Shown in pieces: positions 31,195-39,350 of a DNA stretch of 64,000 nt (its first letter is position 1; each line of letters starts with the position of its first letter). Under the pieces are notes generated by a model. The model was given only the letters and a program-made list of their open reading frames with translations. It ran no database searches and was not told the DNA's origin. A program made the position numbers and the translations under genes. The DNA comes from an uncultured Mediterraneibacter sp. (GTDB lineage: Bacteria; Bacillota; Clostridia; Lachnospirales; Lachnospiraceae): assembly GCF_934309415.1 (NCBI RefSeq), contig NZ_CAKRDI010000001.1, forward strand, positions 1-64,000, read 5' to 3'.

Positions 31195-31395
31195 ATGATT
31201 AATACAATATTATCTGTAACACCTATGTGCCATAAGTGTGCTAACTTTGAGCCTATGTTGGATCATGACAAAATCTATGGCGATGGTAAAGTGGTTACGC
31301 AGAATGTGACAATAACTTGCTGTAATGCTGGTATTTGTGCAAATGCCATTTCATTAGCCATTGAAGAGGTACGAGGAGAGAAAAAAGATGGTTAG
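31195..31395 (+). CDS. Cysteine-containing small protein (66 aa)
   Basis: MCHKCANFEPMLDH...VTITCCNAGICANAISLAIEEV, with CxxC and CCxxxxC, a possible zinc site. AAAGGAGAATCGAA precedes it and it overlaps the next gene by 8 bp. Confidence 0.65.
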   Translation: MINTILSVTPMCHKCANFEPMLDHDKIYGDGKVVTQNVTITCCNAGICANAISLAIEEVRGEKKDG

Positions 31396-31597
31396 GGCAG
31401 TATTTATAGGTAAAAACGGTTCTATGAGATTTACAACCGGTAGAACTTATAATCTCGATGTGGATTTAAGTGTAAGTGGACGTGGGGACCCATTTATCAG
31501 CATAGCAACTCTAATTGATGGAAAGCATTATACTAAATGCCCTTATGGTTCAGTAGAAGCTTTTTTGAGAAACTGGCGAGTAATTTCAGTTAAATAG
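31388..31597 (+). CDS. Small beta protein (69 aa)
   Basis: MVRAVFIGKNGSMRFTTGRTYNLDVDLSV...DGKHYTKCPYGSVEAFLRNWRVISV. A short barrel-like pattern (GSxRFTxGRxYxL) frequent in phage accessory genes. ATG 31388 follows GAGGAGAGAAAAAAG. Confidence 0.65.
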   Translation: MVRAVFIGKNGSMRFTTGRTYNLDVDLSVSGRGDPFISIATLIDGKHYTKCPYGSVEAFLRNWRVISVK

Positions 31598-31614
31598 GAA
31601 AGGAATAAAAAATA

Positions 31615-31815
31615 ATGGATTTTAATAAAAAAGTAAACAAAGAAGTAATGTTCGCAGATAAGGATCATGTATGGATTGACAATCGTCAGTATATTTCTCT
31701 TGAACGATTCTTGACAGTGAAGAATGATATTCATACAGAAACAAGACTTTTAAACGAGAAAGTGAGACAGTTGTCTGAAAAGGTTGCTGCGTATGAGACA
31801 CTGCTGAACGCGTAA
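31615..31815 (+). CDS. Coiled-coil small protein (66 aa)
   Basis: N-terminal DKDHVWIDNRQYISLERF, then a helical coil (VKNDIHTETRLLNEKVRQLSEKVAAYETLL). Probably oligomeric, function unknown. Its last codons overlap motif P20. Confidence 0.65.
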   Translation: MDFNKKVNKEVMFADKDHVWIDNRQYISLERFLTVKNDIHTETRLLNEKVRQLSEKVAAYETLLNA

Positions 31816-31834
31816 ATTACATCTCCTGTTATGA
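31809..31834 (+). promoter_or_regulatory. Phage-type promoter motif P20
   Basis: CGCG-N16-TTATGA; CGCG is inside the end of gene 31615; 16 bp before ATG 31851. Confidence 0.75.
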
Positions 31835-31850
31835 AAGGAGCGTGATATTT

Positions 31851-32105
31851 ATGTTAGATTACGAAAAAATATTCACATCAAATCTGCATAGCAAACTAAA
31901 AAAAAAGATTAATGGTTCGGTGTATTGTGAGGTTAATCAAAGGAACGAATTATATGTTAGAATTAGAAGTTCTGGCGACGTATTTTTCGAGAAGAGATTA
32001 GATAACTTCTCAGACCGACTCGTTAGTGGATATTCTACGGAGTATGCTATGTATGACGTTATCAGTGAATACAAGAAATGCGTAATTAGTAAATATTTTA
32101 AGTAA
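31851..32105 (+). CDS. Hypothetical protein (84 aa)
   Basis: MLDYEKIFTSNLHSKLKKKINGSVYCEVNQRNELYVRIRSSGDVFFEKRLDNFSDRL, alpha/beta and soluble. ATG 31851 follows AAAGGAGCGTGATATTT. This type (short DUF-like with YxVxIxSxGxxF) occurs in phage accessory regions; no function. Confidence 0.65.
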   Translation: MLDYEKIFTSNLHSKLKKKINGSVYCEVNQRNELYVRIRSSGDVFFEKRLDNFSDRLVSGYSTEYAMYDVISEYKKCVISKYFK

Positions 32106-32113
32106 CAATAATA

Positions 32114-32150
32114 GAGGCTCAGCGTTAATAGCGTTGGGGCTCTTTTCTTT
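32114..32150 (+). terminator. Intrinsic terminator
   Basis: GAGGCTCAGCG / CGTTGGGGCTC stem with TTTTCTTTTT. Confidence 0.75.
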
Positions 32151-32169
32151 TTAGAAAGGAAATAAATGT

Positions 32170-32334
32170 ATGGAAAATCTATATAAAATAGTGCATTTCG
32201 ATACATATTGTAAAAAATGTAAGCACTCTGGCGTACCAGAAGAGCTTCCACCATGTGATGAATGCTTATATCATCCGGTAAATTTACATTCGCACAAACC
32301 AATCAAATTTGAGGAGGCAAAACGACATGGATAA
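32170..32334 (+). CDS. Zinc-knuckle mini-protein (54 aa)
   Basis: HFDTYCKKCKHSGVPEELPPCDECLYHPVNLHSHKPIKFEE has two CxxC pairs separated by about 14 residues plus histidines, a common phage zinc-finger layout (see also 45376). It overlaps the next start by 8 bp. Confidence 0.65.
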   Translation: MENLYKIVHFDTYCKKCKHSGVPEELPPCDECLYHPVNLHSHKPIKFEEAKRHG

Positions 32335-32503
32335 CATTTGGAAAATCATTTGTTTTATCGTTCTGGCAATTGTATTAACTTTTTGTTTGAATGGCGACGC
32401 TACATCAGTAATTCTTATTGCCGGTATCGGATTCTTATATTTCGGTCAGGAATGGGCTGTTAAGAAAATTAGAGAAGAGCGTCAGATTGAGGATATTATT
32501 TGA
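32327..32503 (+). CDS. Small membrane protein (58 aa)
   Basis: Two short hydrophobic stretches (IICFIVLAIVLTFCL and TSVILIAGIGFLYFG), then a charged end. ATG 32327 follows GAGGAGG. Function unknown. Confidence 0.6.
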   Translation: MDNIWKIICFIVLAIVLTFCLNGDATSVILIAGIGFLYFGQEWAVKKIREERQIEDII

Positions 32504-32586
32504 CAATTATGTAATTACAATTGAGGAATATGCTGTTTGCTCAATATGTGATTATAAATATGATATTGTGGAAGGAGGTGTATAGA

Positions 32587-32781
32587 ATGGGAATCGGGTT
32601 CTATAGCTGGTTAAGTACTGTTGGAACTATCTTTGTTGTGTATGTATGTGTATATTCTGTTGTTAATAGACTGTGTAAATGCGCTGAAAAATGTGCTAAA
32701 TACGAGTACAGGTACGAAAGGGGTGAGTCCGTTGAGCAGGGCAGAGATGAGAAGAGCACAGAAGACAGCTCAGAAAAATAA
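32587..32781 (+). CDS. Anchored small protein (64 aa)
   Basis: MGIGFYSWLSTVGTIFVVYVCVYSVVNRLCKCAEKCAKYEYRYERG: one membrane helix, a short cysteine region, then an acidic tail. ATG 32587 follows AAGGAGGTGTATAGA. The following gene starts inside it in another frame. Confidence 0.65.
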   Translation: MGIGFYSWLSTVGTIFVVYVCVYSVVNRLCKCAEKCAKYEYRYERGESVEQGRDEKSTEDSSEK

Positions 32782-33097
32782 GACAGTTACTTACAATTTA
32801 ACGCAAGAGCAGCTTGAACAGATGTTTAATAAAAAATTTAGTGAGGAGCTGCAGAAAGTTAAAAAAGAGGCAACTGAAGATGCTGTTAGAACATCTATCA
32901 TATTGATGTTGACGTTGCCTATGGAAGTACTAATCGATCATTATTGGAAGAAAACATATTCTAATCGAATTCCAGAGTTTACAGGATACGTGATTGATTA
33001 TTACAAAAAATGGGAAAATGGTGAACTTGATATGGACAAACTACGCGAAGATCTATGGGAACGTGGGCGCGTAAGACTTATAGAGCAGGAGAGTTAA
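32732..33097 (+). CDS. Conserved helical phage protein (121 aa), TTG start
   Basis: LSRAEMRRAQKTAQKNKTVTYNLTQEQLEQMF...LMLTLPMEVLIDHYWKKTYSNRIPEFTGYVIDYYKKWENGELDMDKLREDLWE is a pattern I recognise as a recurrent phage protein without known role. TTG 32732 is preferred because GAAAGGGGTGAG lies upstream; it overlaps the end of the previous gene. Confidence 0.7.
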   Translation: MSRAEMRRAQKTAQKNKTVTYNLTQEQLEQMFNKKFSEELQKVKKEATEDAVRTSIILMLTLPMEVLIDHYWKKTYSNRIPEFTGYVIDYYKKWENGELDMDKLREDLWERGRVRLIEQES

Positions 33098-33099
33098 AA

Positions 33100-33300
33100 A
33101 TGCAGGATAATAACCTTAGAAAAAATGGAGAGGGATATTCTGATCCGACAGCGTATAAAGCAATAAAAGCGACAGAAGATGAGACTATACGATTTCAGAA
33201 ATTGCTTGATACAATATTTAATCTTTGCGAGTTATCAGGGTTCCATATCGAAGGACGGATAACGATTAAGTCAAAGAAGACTGGTCGTATCTGGAAATAG
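33100..33300 (+). CDS. Conserved small phage protein (66 aa)
   Basis: GEGYSDPTAYKAIKATEDETIRFQKLLDTIFNLCELSGFHIEGRITIKSKKTGRIW is a common short phage protein pattern of unknown role, usually directly after the preceding gene type. ATG 33100 follows GGAGAGTTAAAA. Confidence 0.7.
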   Translation: MQDNNLRKNGEGYSDPTAYKAIKATEDETIRFQKLLDTIFNLCELSGFHIEGRITIKSKKTGRIWK

Positions 33301-33316
33301 TAAAGGAGGAGTCTTT

Positions 33317-33997
33317 ATGTTGACATATAACAATTATGATGAAATTAAAAATAATCTGCATATATTTATCGCTGATTCTAATGTAGCTAAAGACGACAGA
33401 TTGCAACTCTTTGTGCATAAAACGTTTTTGAATTATGTTACGTATTATGGTGTGTGGTTTGATAACGACGACGAAATCGGTATTATTTACATCACACCAT
33501 ATCTCTTGAAAAACTTTGATGTTTCGTTAGATCAGTTACATGAAGATGCACTTAAATGTACATTTGACCAAGGCATGAAACTGATTAAGGTAATCGATCT
33601 AATTTCAGAAGATGGAAGTGTCAACTCAAAGAACGCTCCTAACTTACTTGATACGAAACTCAAACCGGAAGATTTGCTGTTTCAAACATTTATGGTTTCA
33701 AACAAACGAAATACATATGGCGCTGGACTAATTGTGATTGAGGAAGTGCGAAAGATGATAGGGGATTCTCTAGGTGTTGATTATATTGCGGTCCCGTCAT
33801 CAAAGCACGAAATCATTATTCTTCCGGATATCGGAATGTGGGATGCTAATGATGTTGAAGATCTAACAAACATTACGGTTGAGATGAATAAAGAATTACC
33901 AGGCATGGAAGAGAAGGACATAATGGGTGATACTCTCATATGGTGCAGTAAAGATGGAAAAGTAGTAGAAACATTGTTTGAACATTTTAACAGATAA
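33317..33997 (+). CDS. DUF5688-type protein (226 aa)
   Basis: The second half (MVSNKRNTYGAGLIVIEEVRKMIGDSLGVDYIAVPSSKHEIIILPDIGM...TVEMNKELPGMEEKDIMGDTLIW) fits the DUF5688 family common in Lachnospiraceae mobile elements, in which the host-adapted role is unknown. Soluble. AAAGGAGGAGTCTTT precedes it and a terminator follows. Confidence 0.75.
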   Translation: MLTYNNYDEIKNNLHIFIADSNVAKDDRLQLFVHKTFLNYVTYYGVWFDNDDEIGIIYITPYLLKNFDVSLDQLHEDALKCTFDQGMKLIKVIDLISEDGSVNSKNAPNLLDTKLKPEDLLFQTFMVSNKRNTYGAGLIVIEEVRKMIGDSLGVDYIAVPSSKHEIIILPDIGMWDANDVEDLTNITVEMNKELPGMEEKDIMGDTLIWCSKDGKVVETLFEHFNR

Positions 33998-34011
33998 GTA
34001 TATTTACAGAA

Positions 34012-34052
34012 AGGCTCTCATAGGTCTACGGACTTGTGGGGGTCTTTTATAT
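34012..34052 (+). terminator. Intrinsic terminator
   Basis: GGCTCTCATAGGTC-TACG-GACTTGTGGGGGTC stem with TTTTATATTTTT. Confidence 0.8.
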
Positions 34053-34070
34053 TTTTGGAGGAACTATAAG

Positions 34071-34703
34071 ATGAATAAGAAAACGAAAAGAATTATCGCT
34101 GTCATCGCGGTGCTGTGTCTTACACTTGCTATGACAGGATGCGCAGTACTTGATTCAGTAGTAAATGATATCAAGGGGAATCTGTTTGGTAACACCTATA
34201 CTATTAGAACATACGACAATTACGGAAATCTTGTTATGACAACTCATGGTGACAAGATTAACGTTGAGGGGAACAAAGTAAAAGAAACTGCTTATGACAG
34301 CGATGGCGATGTTATTACAAAATATACTTTATCGTCAGTAATTACTATTAATATTGACGGCAAAGAAATTCAGAGTTGCGGCGATACTTGTATATTCGAA
34401 GGTAGTGGTCTAAAACCGGAAGCAGTATTTAATCAAGACGATATTGACAGTGTATCAACAAGTATTTCTGATTGGACAAGCATTTCTGGTGTTGTGAATA
34501 AGTATAAAAATTTATTCGGCAAAAGCAGAATTGTAGTTATTAAATCTCAGCTCGGACAACCGATTACTGCATATTCAGGTGATGAAGTATATTGGGAGCT
34601 CCCTACTGATTTACCTAAAATGACAAAACTCATGATCGATGGAAAAGCGCTTTATATTCATAGAGCCAACTTCCAGATCATCGATAAAGCATTACTTGAA
34701 TAG
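34071..34703 (+). CDS. DUF5052-type lipoprotein (210 aa)
   Basis: Signal MNKKTKRIIAVIAVLCLTLAMTGCAVLDS with a lipobox (TGC, cysteine about 24). The body (GNTYTIRTYDNYGNLVMTTHGDKINVEGN...SVITINIDGKEIQSCGDTCIFEGSGLKPE) matches the DUF5052 family of clostridial and streptococcal lipoproteins. Likely exposed on the outer membrane face; role unknown. TTGGAGGAACTATAAG precedes ATG 34071. Confidence 0.78.
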   Translation: MNKKTKRIIAVIAVLCLTLAMTGCAVLDSVVNDIKGNLFGNTYTIRTYDNYGNLVMTTHGDKINVEGNKVKETAYDSDGDVITKYTLSSVITINIDGKEIQSCGDTCIFEGSGLKPEAVFNQDDIDSVSTSISDWTSISGVVNKYKNLFGKSRIVVIKSQLGQPITAYSGDEVYWELPTDLPKMTKLMIDGKALYIHRANFQIIDKALLE

Positions 34704-34720
34704 GAGACGTAACATAAATT

Positions 34721-34942
34721 ATGAGCAGGATGAAATTTGACACAACGAATGGAAGTAAAAAAGCAGTTTATCAGAATATGATGGATTGTAAACACGCGAA
34801 TATGGCGTTCGCAAGGGTGTCCAAAAACAGTCGTAGAGCTATGAATCACAAACCATACTCTAACGATTACTATCAAATGAGGCGTAATGAAATAGCAGTT
34901 GATGAAGCTCTTGAATTGGCGAATGGCGGTGAGACTGAGTGA
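34721..34942 (+). CDS. Basic small protein before helicase (73 aa)
   Basis: MSRMKFDTTNGSKKAVYQNMMDCKHANMAFARVSKNSRRAM..., basic N-terminal two thirds and an acidic end. It overlaps the helicase start by 4 bp, so it may be a helicase partner; function unknown. Confidence 0.6.
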   Translation: MSRMKFDTTNGSKKAVYQNMMDCKHANMAFARVSKNSRRAMNHKPYSNDYYQMRRNEIAVDEALELANGGETE

Positions 34943-36201
34943 CAGAGAAAACGGATTTTCTATATCCTCATCAGCAGCAAGCTATCGATCGGATGTTTTC
35001 AGGTTGTATATTAAATGGCGGTACTGGTAGCGGTAAGAGTAGAGCAGCATTATATTACTATTTCTCAAAGAACGGAGGATATTTAAGTAGCGAAAAGTAT
35101 GTAGCTATGAACAAGAAACCAGATCTATATATCATAACGACAGCTAAGAAAAAACACGATCTGGAGTGGGAAGGCGAACTTATTCCGTTTCATTTATATC
35201 CTGATAAAGAAACTCACAAAACTCAATATTATGGAAATATTGTCATGGTTGATAGTTGGCAGTGTATTAAAAAGTATTCCAGTGTTAGGGATGCTTTTTT
35301 TATATTTGATGAAGATAAACTTACTGGTAAAGGCGCATGGTGCAAAGCTTTCTTAAAGATCGCTAAATGGAATGACTGGATCATATTATCAGCTACTCCA
35401 GGAGATACATGGCAAGATTACGAAACAGTATTCGTAGCTAACGGTTTCTTCCGTACAAGATCTGATTTTAGAGAAGATCATCTCATATATTCACGATATA
35501 CTAAGTTTCCATGTGTTACAGGCTATCGTAATGAAACGAGATTGATTCGTTTTCGTGATCGAATATTAATCGATATGGATTTTAAGAGACATACGATCCC
35601 ACATCATGAGGACGTTTGGGTTGACTACGATAGGTTTAAATACAGAGAGATTATGAAAACAAGATTTGATCCGTATAAGGGAGAACCTATACAACAGGCT
35701 GCCGGGTTATGTTACGTGCTGAGAAAACTTGTGAATAGTGATCAATCCAGAGAAGTAAAAATACTTGAACTATTTGAGGAGCACCCACGAATGATTATAT
35801 TCTATTCGTATGATTACGAGAGGGATATCTTAAAGAATCTTGCTTACGGACCAGACGTTGAAGTTGCAGAGTATTCAGGTCATGCACATGATGCTATTCC
35901 AACTTCAGATAGATGGGTATATTTGGTTAATTATGCAGCGGGAGCAGAGGGATTTAACTGTATCAAAACCAATTGTATCGTATTTTACTCGCAAACGTAC
36001 AGTTACAAGACTCTTTCTCAGGCTTGTGGGCGAATCGATAGGCTGAACACACCGTTCATTGATTTATATTATTATCATCTTAAGAGCAAGTCGAATATCG
36101 ATCTAGCTATTTCAAGAGCATTAGCGCAAAAAAAGAAATTCAATGAGAAATCGTTTACTAATTGGGACAACAGACATGCAGAACGGAGGCGAACCGCATG
36201 A
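34939..36201 (+). CDS. SF2-type DNA helicase (420 aa)
   Basis: Helicase motifs: FLYPHQQQAIDRMF (Q-like), ILNGGTGSGKSRAAL (Walker A, Lys 33), FIFDEDKL near 123 (DExD-like), IILSATPGDTW near 150 (motif III), and a C-terminal half with FYSYDYERDIL, YLVNYAAGAEGFNCIKTNCIVFYSQTYSYKTLSQACGRIDRLN (motifs V and VI with the arginine finger). It resembles phage SNF2/DEAD-like helicases used in replication or recombination. GTG start at 34939. Confidence 0.88.
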   Translation: MTEKTDFLYPHQQQAIDRMFSGCILNGGTGSGKSRAALYYYFSKNGGYLSSEKYVAMNKKPDLYIITTAKKKHDLEWEGELIPFHLYPDKETHKTQYYGNIVMVDSWQCIKKYSSVRDAFFIFDEDKLTGKGAWCKAFLKIAKWNDWIILSATPGDTWQDYETVFVANGFFRTRSDFREDHLIYSRYTKFPCVTGYRNETRLIRFRDRILIDMDFKRHTIPHHEDVWVDYDRFKYREIMKTRFDPYKGEPIQQAAGLCYVLRKLVNSDQSREVKILELFEEHPRMIIFYSYDYERDILKNLAYGPDVEVAEYSGHAHDAIPTSDRWVYLVNYAAGAEGFNCIKTNCIVFYSQTYSYKTLSQACGRIDRLNTPFIDLYYYHLKSKSNIDLAISRALAQKKKFNEKSFTNWDNRHAERRRTA

Positions 36202-36365
36202 TCGATATTTTTAAATGGATCAAGAAATATAAGAAGATATGTCGTCATAAGTGGGAACAATTGGAACCGGTAAGTGCATATCATGACTATTCTGGTTTTA
36301 AAGTTGTATTATTTCGATGTAAATGTAAGAAATGCGGAAAAATTGAGCTTAGAAAATATTGGTAA
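36198..36365 (+). CDS. Zinc-ribbon mini-protein (55 aa)
   Basis: MIDIFKWIKKYKKICRHKWEQLEPVSAYHDYSGFKVVLFRCKCKKCGKIELRKYW has CxH and CxCxxC groups. It starts at the ATGA overlap with the helicase stop, behind CGGAGGCGAACC. Confidence 0.65.
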   Translation: MIDIFKWIKKYKKICRHKWEQLEPVSAYHDYSGFKVVLFRCKCKKCGKIELRKYW

Positions 36366-36389
36366 ATTTTAATGGAAAGGAGTATCATT

Positions 36390-36653
36390 ATGGACAATAA
36401 TTTTATTGATGAGCTTGTTGACAAATATATGAGCGGCTACAAAAATACATCCAGATATAAGGATGATACTATGATGGAAATACTATTCCGTAAAGCAGAT
36501 TTCGAAAAGAATCTTGATGATATGTGGGCGAATTATACACGTGGTGTTGCTAGTCAGATCGTTAATTACATTAAAGGACTTGACAACATTAAGCGTTGTG
36601 GACTGAAAGTATTTCGTAATTCTGCAGGAAAACATAAGATTGTAGCCCCGTAG
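36390..36653 (+). CDS. Helical protein (87 aa)
   Basis: MDNNFIDELVDKYMSGYKNTSRYKDDTMMEILFRKADFEKNLDDMW. ATG 36390 follows GGAAAGGAGTATCATT. No family recognised; soluble and charged. Confidence 0.62.
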   Translation: MDNNFIDELVDKYMSGYKNTSRYKDDTMMEILFRKADFEKNLDDMWANYTRGVASQIVNYIKGLDNIKRCGLKVFRNSAGKHKIVAP

Positions 36654-36667
36654 AAAGAGGGATATCT

Positions 36668-36913
36668 ATGGAAGATAAAGAGAAGACATTTTTCAGATTA
36701 TGCTACAAGTTAACAGTATTGGGATTATGGACTGTAAAAGAGGTTATTGCGCTTATCGAAGATTCGTTTCCGCACGACGAATGCATCCGATATTTGCAAA
36801 AGTGGTCACAGAAAGGAATGTATGATATAGGCGACTCTGTCGATACTGGTTGGTTGAATACAGACACTCGGTTCTATCCCGAAGAGTTTGGTAGTCTGAT
36901 TATCGATCTCTAG
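36668..36913 (+). CDS. Small soluble protein (81 aa)
   Basis: MEDKEKTFFRLCYKLTVLGLWTVKEVIALIEDSFPHDECIRYLQKWSQKGMYDIGDSVDTGWL. Pattern suggests a winged-helix-like small fold but nothing specific. AAGAGGGATATCT precedes it. Confidence 0.62.
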   Translation: MEDKEKTFFRLCYKLTVLGLWTVKEVIALIEDSFPHDECIRYLQKWSQKGMYDIGDSVDTGWLNTDTRFYPEEFGSLIIDL

Positions 36914-36929
36914 GAAGGAGTTAGTGGGC

Positions 36930-37100
36930 ATGGGTAAGCGTTTAGACGAGTACACACAAGAAGAAATAAATACTATACTTGGCAGATATTTATTATTAGT
37001 TTTAGATGATGATAAAATCGACCCAAACGATCGTGTCATGTTAAATAACATAGCTGATGACTGGTATATGCTTGTTGACGAACAGAAAAGGAGCGGATAA
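36930..37100 (+). CDS. Acidic small protein (56 aa)
   Basis: MGKRLDEYTQEEINTILGRYLLLVLDDDKIDPNDRVMLNNIADDW, helical. AAGGAGTTAGTGGGC precedes it; its stop is 2 bp before the next ATG. Confidence 0.6.
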   Translation: MGKRLDEYTQEEINTILGRYLLLVLDDDKIDPNDRVMLNNIADDWYMLVDEQKRSG

Positions 37101-37102
37101 AT

Positions 37103-37300
37103 ATGTCAAACGAATACAATATCATTTGTGATAAGAAAACAGGGCAAGTGATGGTGATTGAGTGTAACGGTTGTTATAAAATTCATAACGACTTTGAACT
37201 TTTACACTTCGAAGGTGGCGTAGAACCTATATTCACAAGAGACAAGAATGGACTAATATACTTGGTTCCAAATGCTGTGGTGTATACAAGTCTCAAGTAA
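37103..37300 (+). CDS. Small beta protein (65 aa)
   Basis: MSNEYNIICDKKTGQVMVIECNGCYKIHNDFELLHFEGGVEPIFTRDKNGLIYLVPN, predicted beta. GGAGCGGATAAAT is the ribosome site. Unknown function. Confidence 0.6.
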   Translation: MSNEYNIICDKKTGQVMVIECNGCYKIHNDFELLHFEGGVEPIFTRDKNGLIYLVPNAVVYTSLK

Positions 37301-37303
37301 ATT

Positions 37304-37329
37304 CGCGATAATTTCATAGCCTTTTATGA
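37304..37329 (+). promoter_or_regulatory. Phage-type promoter motif P21
   Basis: CGCG-N16-TTATGA just after a stop codon; 28 bp before ATG 37358. Confidence 0.75.
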
Positions 37330-37357
37330 AAAGAATATAATTTCAGGAGGTACAAAA

Positions 37358-37510
37358 ATGAAAAAAGCATTCGAAAAGACATTTGGTATTATCATGGGAG
37401 TTTATGCTGCGGTAGCGGCTACGGTAATTATTGATAATGCCCTTGTAAGATTAGGTGTAAGAAAAGAAGCGCCTAAGAAAGAAAATTCTGAATCAAAGGA
37501 GGAGTCCTAA
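37358..37510 (+). CDS. Small anchored protein (50 aa)
   Basis: MKKAFEKTFGIIMGVYAAVAATVIIDNALVRLGVRKEAPKKENSESKEES: one membrane helix and a charged tail. AGGAGGTACAAAA precedes it. The stop sits within the terminator stem. Confidence 0.62.
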   Translation: MKKAFEKTFGIIMGVYAAVAATVIIDNALVRLGVRKEAPKKENSESKEES

Positions 37511-37528
37511 ACGGGCTCTTTCTTTTTG
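37500..37528 (+). terminator. Intrinsic terminator
   Basis: GAGTCC-TAAAC-GGGCTC with TTTCTTTTTG; the same sequence recurs at 37826. Confidence 0.7.
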
Positions 37529-37530
37529 TT

Positions 37531-37556
37531 CGCAAAAATAACATGTCCTCTTATAG
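37531..37556 (+). promoter_or_regulatory. Phage-type promoter motif P22
   Basis: CGCA and TTATAG variants with the same 20-bp offset; 15 bp before ATG 37572. Confidence 0.65.
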
Positions 37557-37571
37557 AAAGGGGTGATTGCA

Positions 37572-37820
37572 ATGAGAAAAACTTACATTAGAACGGAAGA
37601 TATTTTCAGTAAAGATGCAGTGAAATATTTTAACGCTTGTTATCAGACGGCACTAAAATGTAAATTAATATGTATGGTTAAAGCTACTAGAAATAGTGGT
37701 ATAACGTTATGTATGAGCGGAGCTAAGAAATCTTTTATCAAGTATTATATTTTAACATTATTGAAAACAGAGAAGAAAACGGGTGGAGTAAAACGATTAT
37801 TTTCAATCATTTGTACTTAG
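37572..37820 (+). CDS. Hypothetical protein (82 aa)
   Basis: MRKTYIRTEDIFSKDAVKYFNACYQTALKCKLICMVKATRNSGITLCMSGAKKSFIKYYI, basic with several cysteines. GAAAGGGGTGATTGCA precedes it. No family recognised. Confidence 0.6.
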   Translation: MRKTYIRTEDIFSKDAVKYFNACYQTALKCKLICMVKATRNSGITLCMSGAKKSFIKYYILTLLKTEKKTGGVKRLFSIICT

Positions 37821-37825
37821 CAAGG

Positions 37826-37854
37826 AGGAGTCCTAAACGGGCTCTTTCTTTTTA
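37826..37854 (+). terminator. Intrinsic terminator (copy)
   Basis: GAGTCC-TAAAC-GGGCTC plus TTTCTTTTT, the same sequence as at 37500; probably spread by local duplication. Confidence 0.7.
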
Positions 37855-37877
37855 TTTTGAAGAAAGGAGTAATTATT

Positions 37878-38300
37878 ATGGTAGACATTAAGAAGCCTGT
37901 ACAAGTTAGAGGATTAAAAACAGATACTATGCGTGTTGATGAGATGGATTTCTCGGATTTTAATCAGACATTTGATCCAGATGAGTTATCCACAAAAATT
38001 GGGCGGTATATTACTGCTAGTTTTAATGAAAGTGTTGAAAATTTTATATTCACGTTCGTTAAAGAATATCTTGATGCAAAAGAAGAAATTAAGATATCAA
38101 AAGAAGAACTTGTACAGGCTATTGGCTGGTATAGAGCTACGAAAGATACTGCTGAAAAATATAACATGGATTTCAATAAATATACCGGTCTTGGAAAACT
38201 TGGTGTAGAAATGTTTTTTAACGACGGATATAAAGCAGCATTTAAACAGTTACTTGATAATCATCTTAATTATGTAGAAAAAAGGAGCATCAAAAGATGA
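37878..38300 (+). CDS. Hypothetical protein (140 aa)
   Basis: MVDIKKPVQVRGLKTDTMRVDEMDFSDFNQTFDPDELSTKIGRYITASFNESVENFIFTFVKEYLDAKEEIKIS, helical and acidic. ATG 37878 follows GAAAGGAGTAATTATT. It is coupled to the next gene by overlap; possibly a structural or regulatory early protein, unsupported. Confidence 0.62.
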   Translation: MVDIKKPVQVRGLKTDTMRVDEMDFSDFNQTFDPDELSTKIGRYITASFNESVENFIFTFVKEYLDAKEEIKISKEELVQAIGWYRATKDTAEKYNMDFNKYTGLGKLGVEMFFNDGYKAAFKQLLDNHLNYVEKRSIKR

Positions 38301-38524
38301 CACGTTATGAAGAAAATAAACTAAAAATACTGAATCGCATCGCTACGAGTTTGGAAGGAATTGAGAAATGTCTCAAAGACGAGAACAGAATTGTATATGT
38401 TAAAGAAGCACAAAAAGAAATAGTACTAGATTTCGATATTCCTGAGAAAACAACAGAACCGGTATCGGCTGCGGAATATCTTAAAGGTTTACACGTCAAT
38501 TTGTCAGATCTGAAAGGAGTATAA
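38297..38524 (+). CDS. Small helical protein (75 aa)
   Basis: MTRYEENKLKILNRIATSLEGIEKCLKDENRIVYVKEAQKEIVLDFDIPEKTTEPVSAAEYLKGL: a charged helix then an acidic linker. The ATGACA overlap with the previous stop and an AAAGGAGC site support it. Unknown role. Confidence 0.62.
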   Translation: MTRYEENKLKILNRIATSLEGIEKCLKDENRIVYVKEAQKEIVLDFDIPEKTTEPVSAAEYLKGLHVNLSDLKGV

Positions 38525-38529
38525 GAACT

Positions 38530-39135
38530 ATGAGAACAGAGAGAATCAAAGAAATCGGTAAGTGGATGATGATCGTTGGTGGAACTATCTTTACGGCAGG
38601 TGCTGGTGGATATTCTGTAGCAAATTATATTGAAAGTAGAGAGCACAGAAAGATTCATGAGGTGGAACTTCACAAAATTGATGAAGAAGAGGCGCTCAAA
38701 CAGCACAAATTGAAAGAGGAAGCCATAACCGCGGCTAAGGAAAAAGATCGTCTGTATACTGAAAAGATTAAGAACATGGATTCCAAAGCATTCGCAAGAT
38801 TTCATGCCGAAAATGTAGCAAAAGCTGATGCTGTAGTCAGAGAAGAAGCAGAAAACGTTAAGAAAGCATCTGAAGCAGAGATTGTTAAGGTCCGTCTTGA
38901 GTGTAAAGAGGAAATTAATAAAATCAGAGAAGAATGCCTTAAGAAAATTGAGGAAGCTGACAAGAAACGTGATGACGCGGTAGCTAAATACGAAGCTATT
39001 GATACGCTCTTTACAAATAAAGATAAGGTTCTCAGCGCTAAAAAGGCTCTTGATAAGGCAGTAAAGAAGAATAAAGAGGCTAAGGATAATCAGGAAGAGC
39101 TTCTTAAGAGTATTAAAGATTTTCTGGAGGATTGA
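38530..39135 (+). CDS. Anchored long coiled-coil protein (201 aa)
   Basis: One N-terminal membrane anchor (KWMMIVGGTIFTAGAGGYSVANYI, residues 9-32) is followed by about 160 residues of continuous heptad-rich helix rich in K, E and A (EVELHKIDEEEALKQHKLKEEAI...). Such proteins can act as membrane scaffolds; specific role unknown. GAAAGGAGTATAAGAACT precedes it. Confidence 0.7.
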   Translation: MRTERIKEIGKWMMIVGGTIFTAGAGGYSVANYIESREHRKIHEVELHKIDEEEALKQHKLKEEAITAAKEKDRLYTEKIKNMDSKAFARFHAENVAKADAVVREEAENVKKASEAEIVKVRLECKEEINKIREECLKKIEEADKKRDDAVAKYEAIDTLFTNKDKVLSAKKALDKAVKKNKEAKDNQEELLKSIKDFLED

Positions 39136-39140
39136 TATTT

Positions 39141-39347
39141 ATGAGTAGAAGAGAGCGAATAAAGAATCCTAGACATGGGTATTACAGAGAATTTAAGAAT
39201 TGGTATAAAGAAACTATAAAAGGATACGAATCTATACCTTGTTGTAACAACAACTACCATAAAATGCACGGCGGGGTTCTTATAAGACATATAAGCATTT
39301 CAAAAGCAAAACATAGGAGAGATCGTCTGATGGTCAAGGGGGTGTAA
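39141..39347 (+). CDS. Basic small protein (68 aa)
   Basis: MSRRERIKNPRHGYYREFKNWYKETIKGYESIPCCNNNYHKMHGGVLIRHISISKAKHRRDRL, strongly basic, with CC. It starts at the conserved GGAGGATTGATATTTATG junction. Nucleic-acid binding is inferred from charge only. Confidence 0.62.
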   Translation: MSRRERIKNPRHGYYREFKNWYKETIKGYESIPCCNNNYHKMHGGVLIRHISISKAKHRRDRLMVKGV

Positions 39348-39350
39348 GTA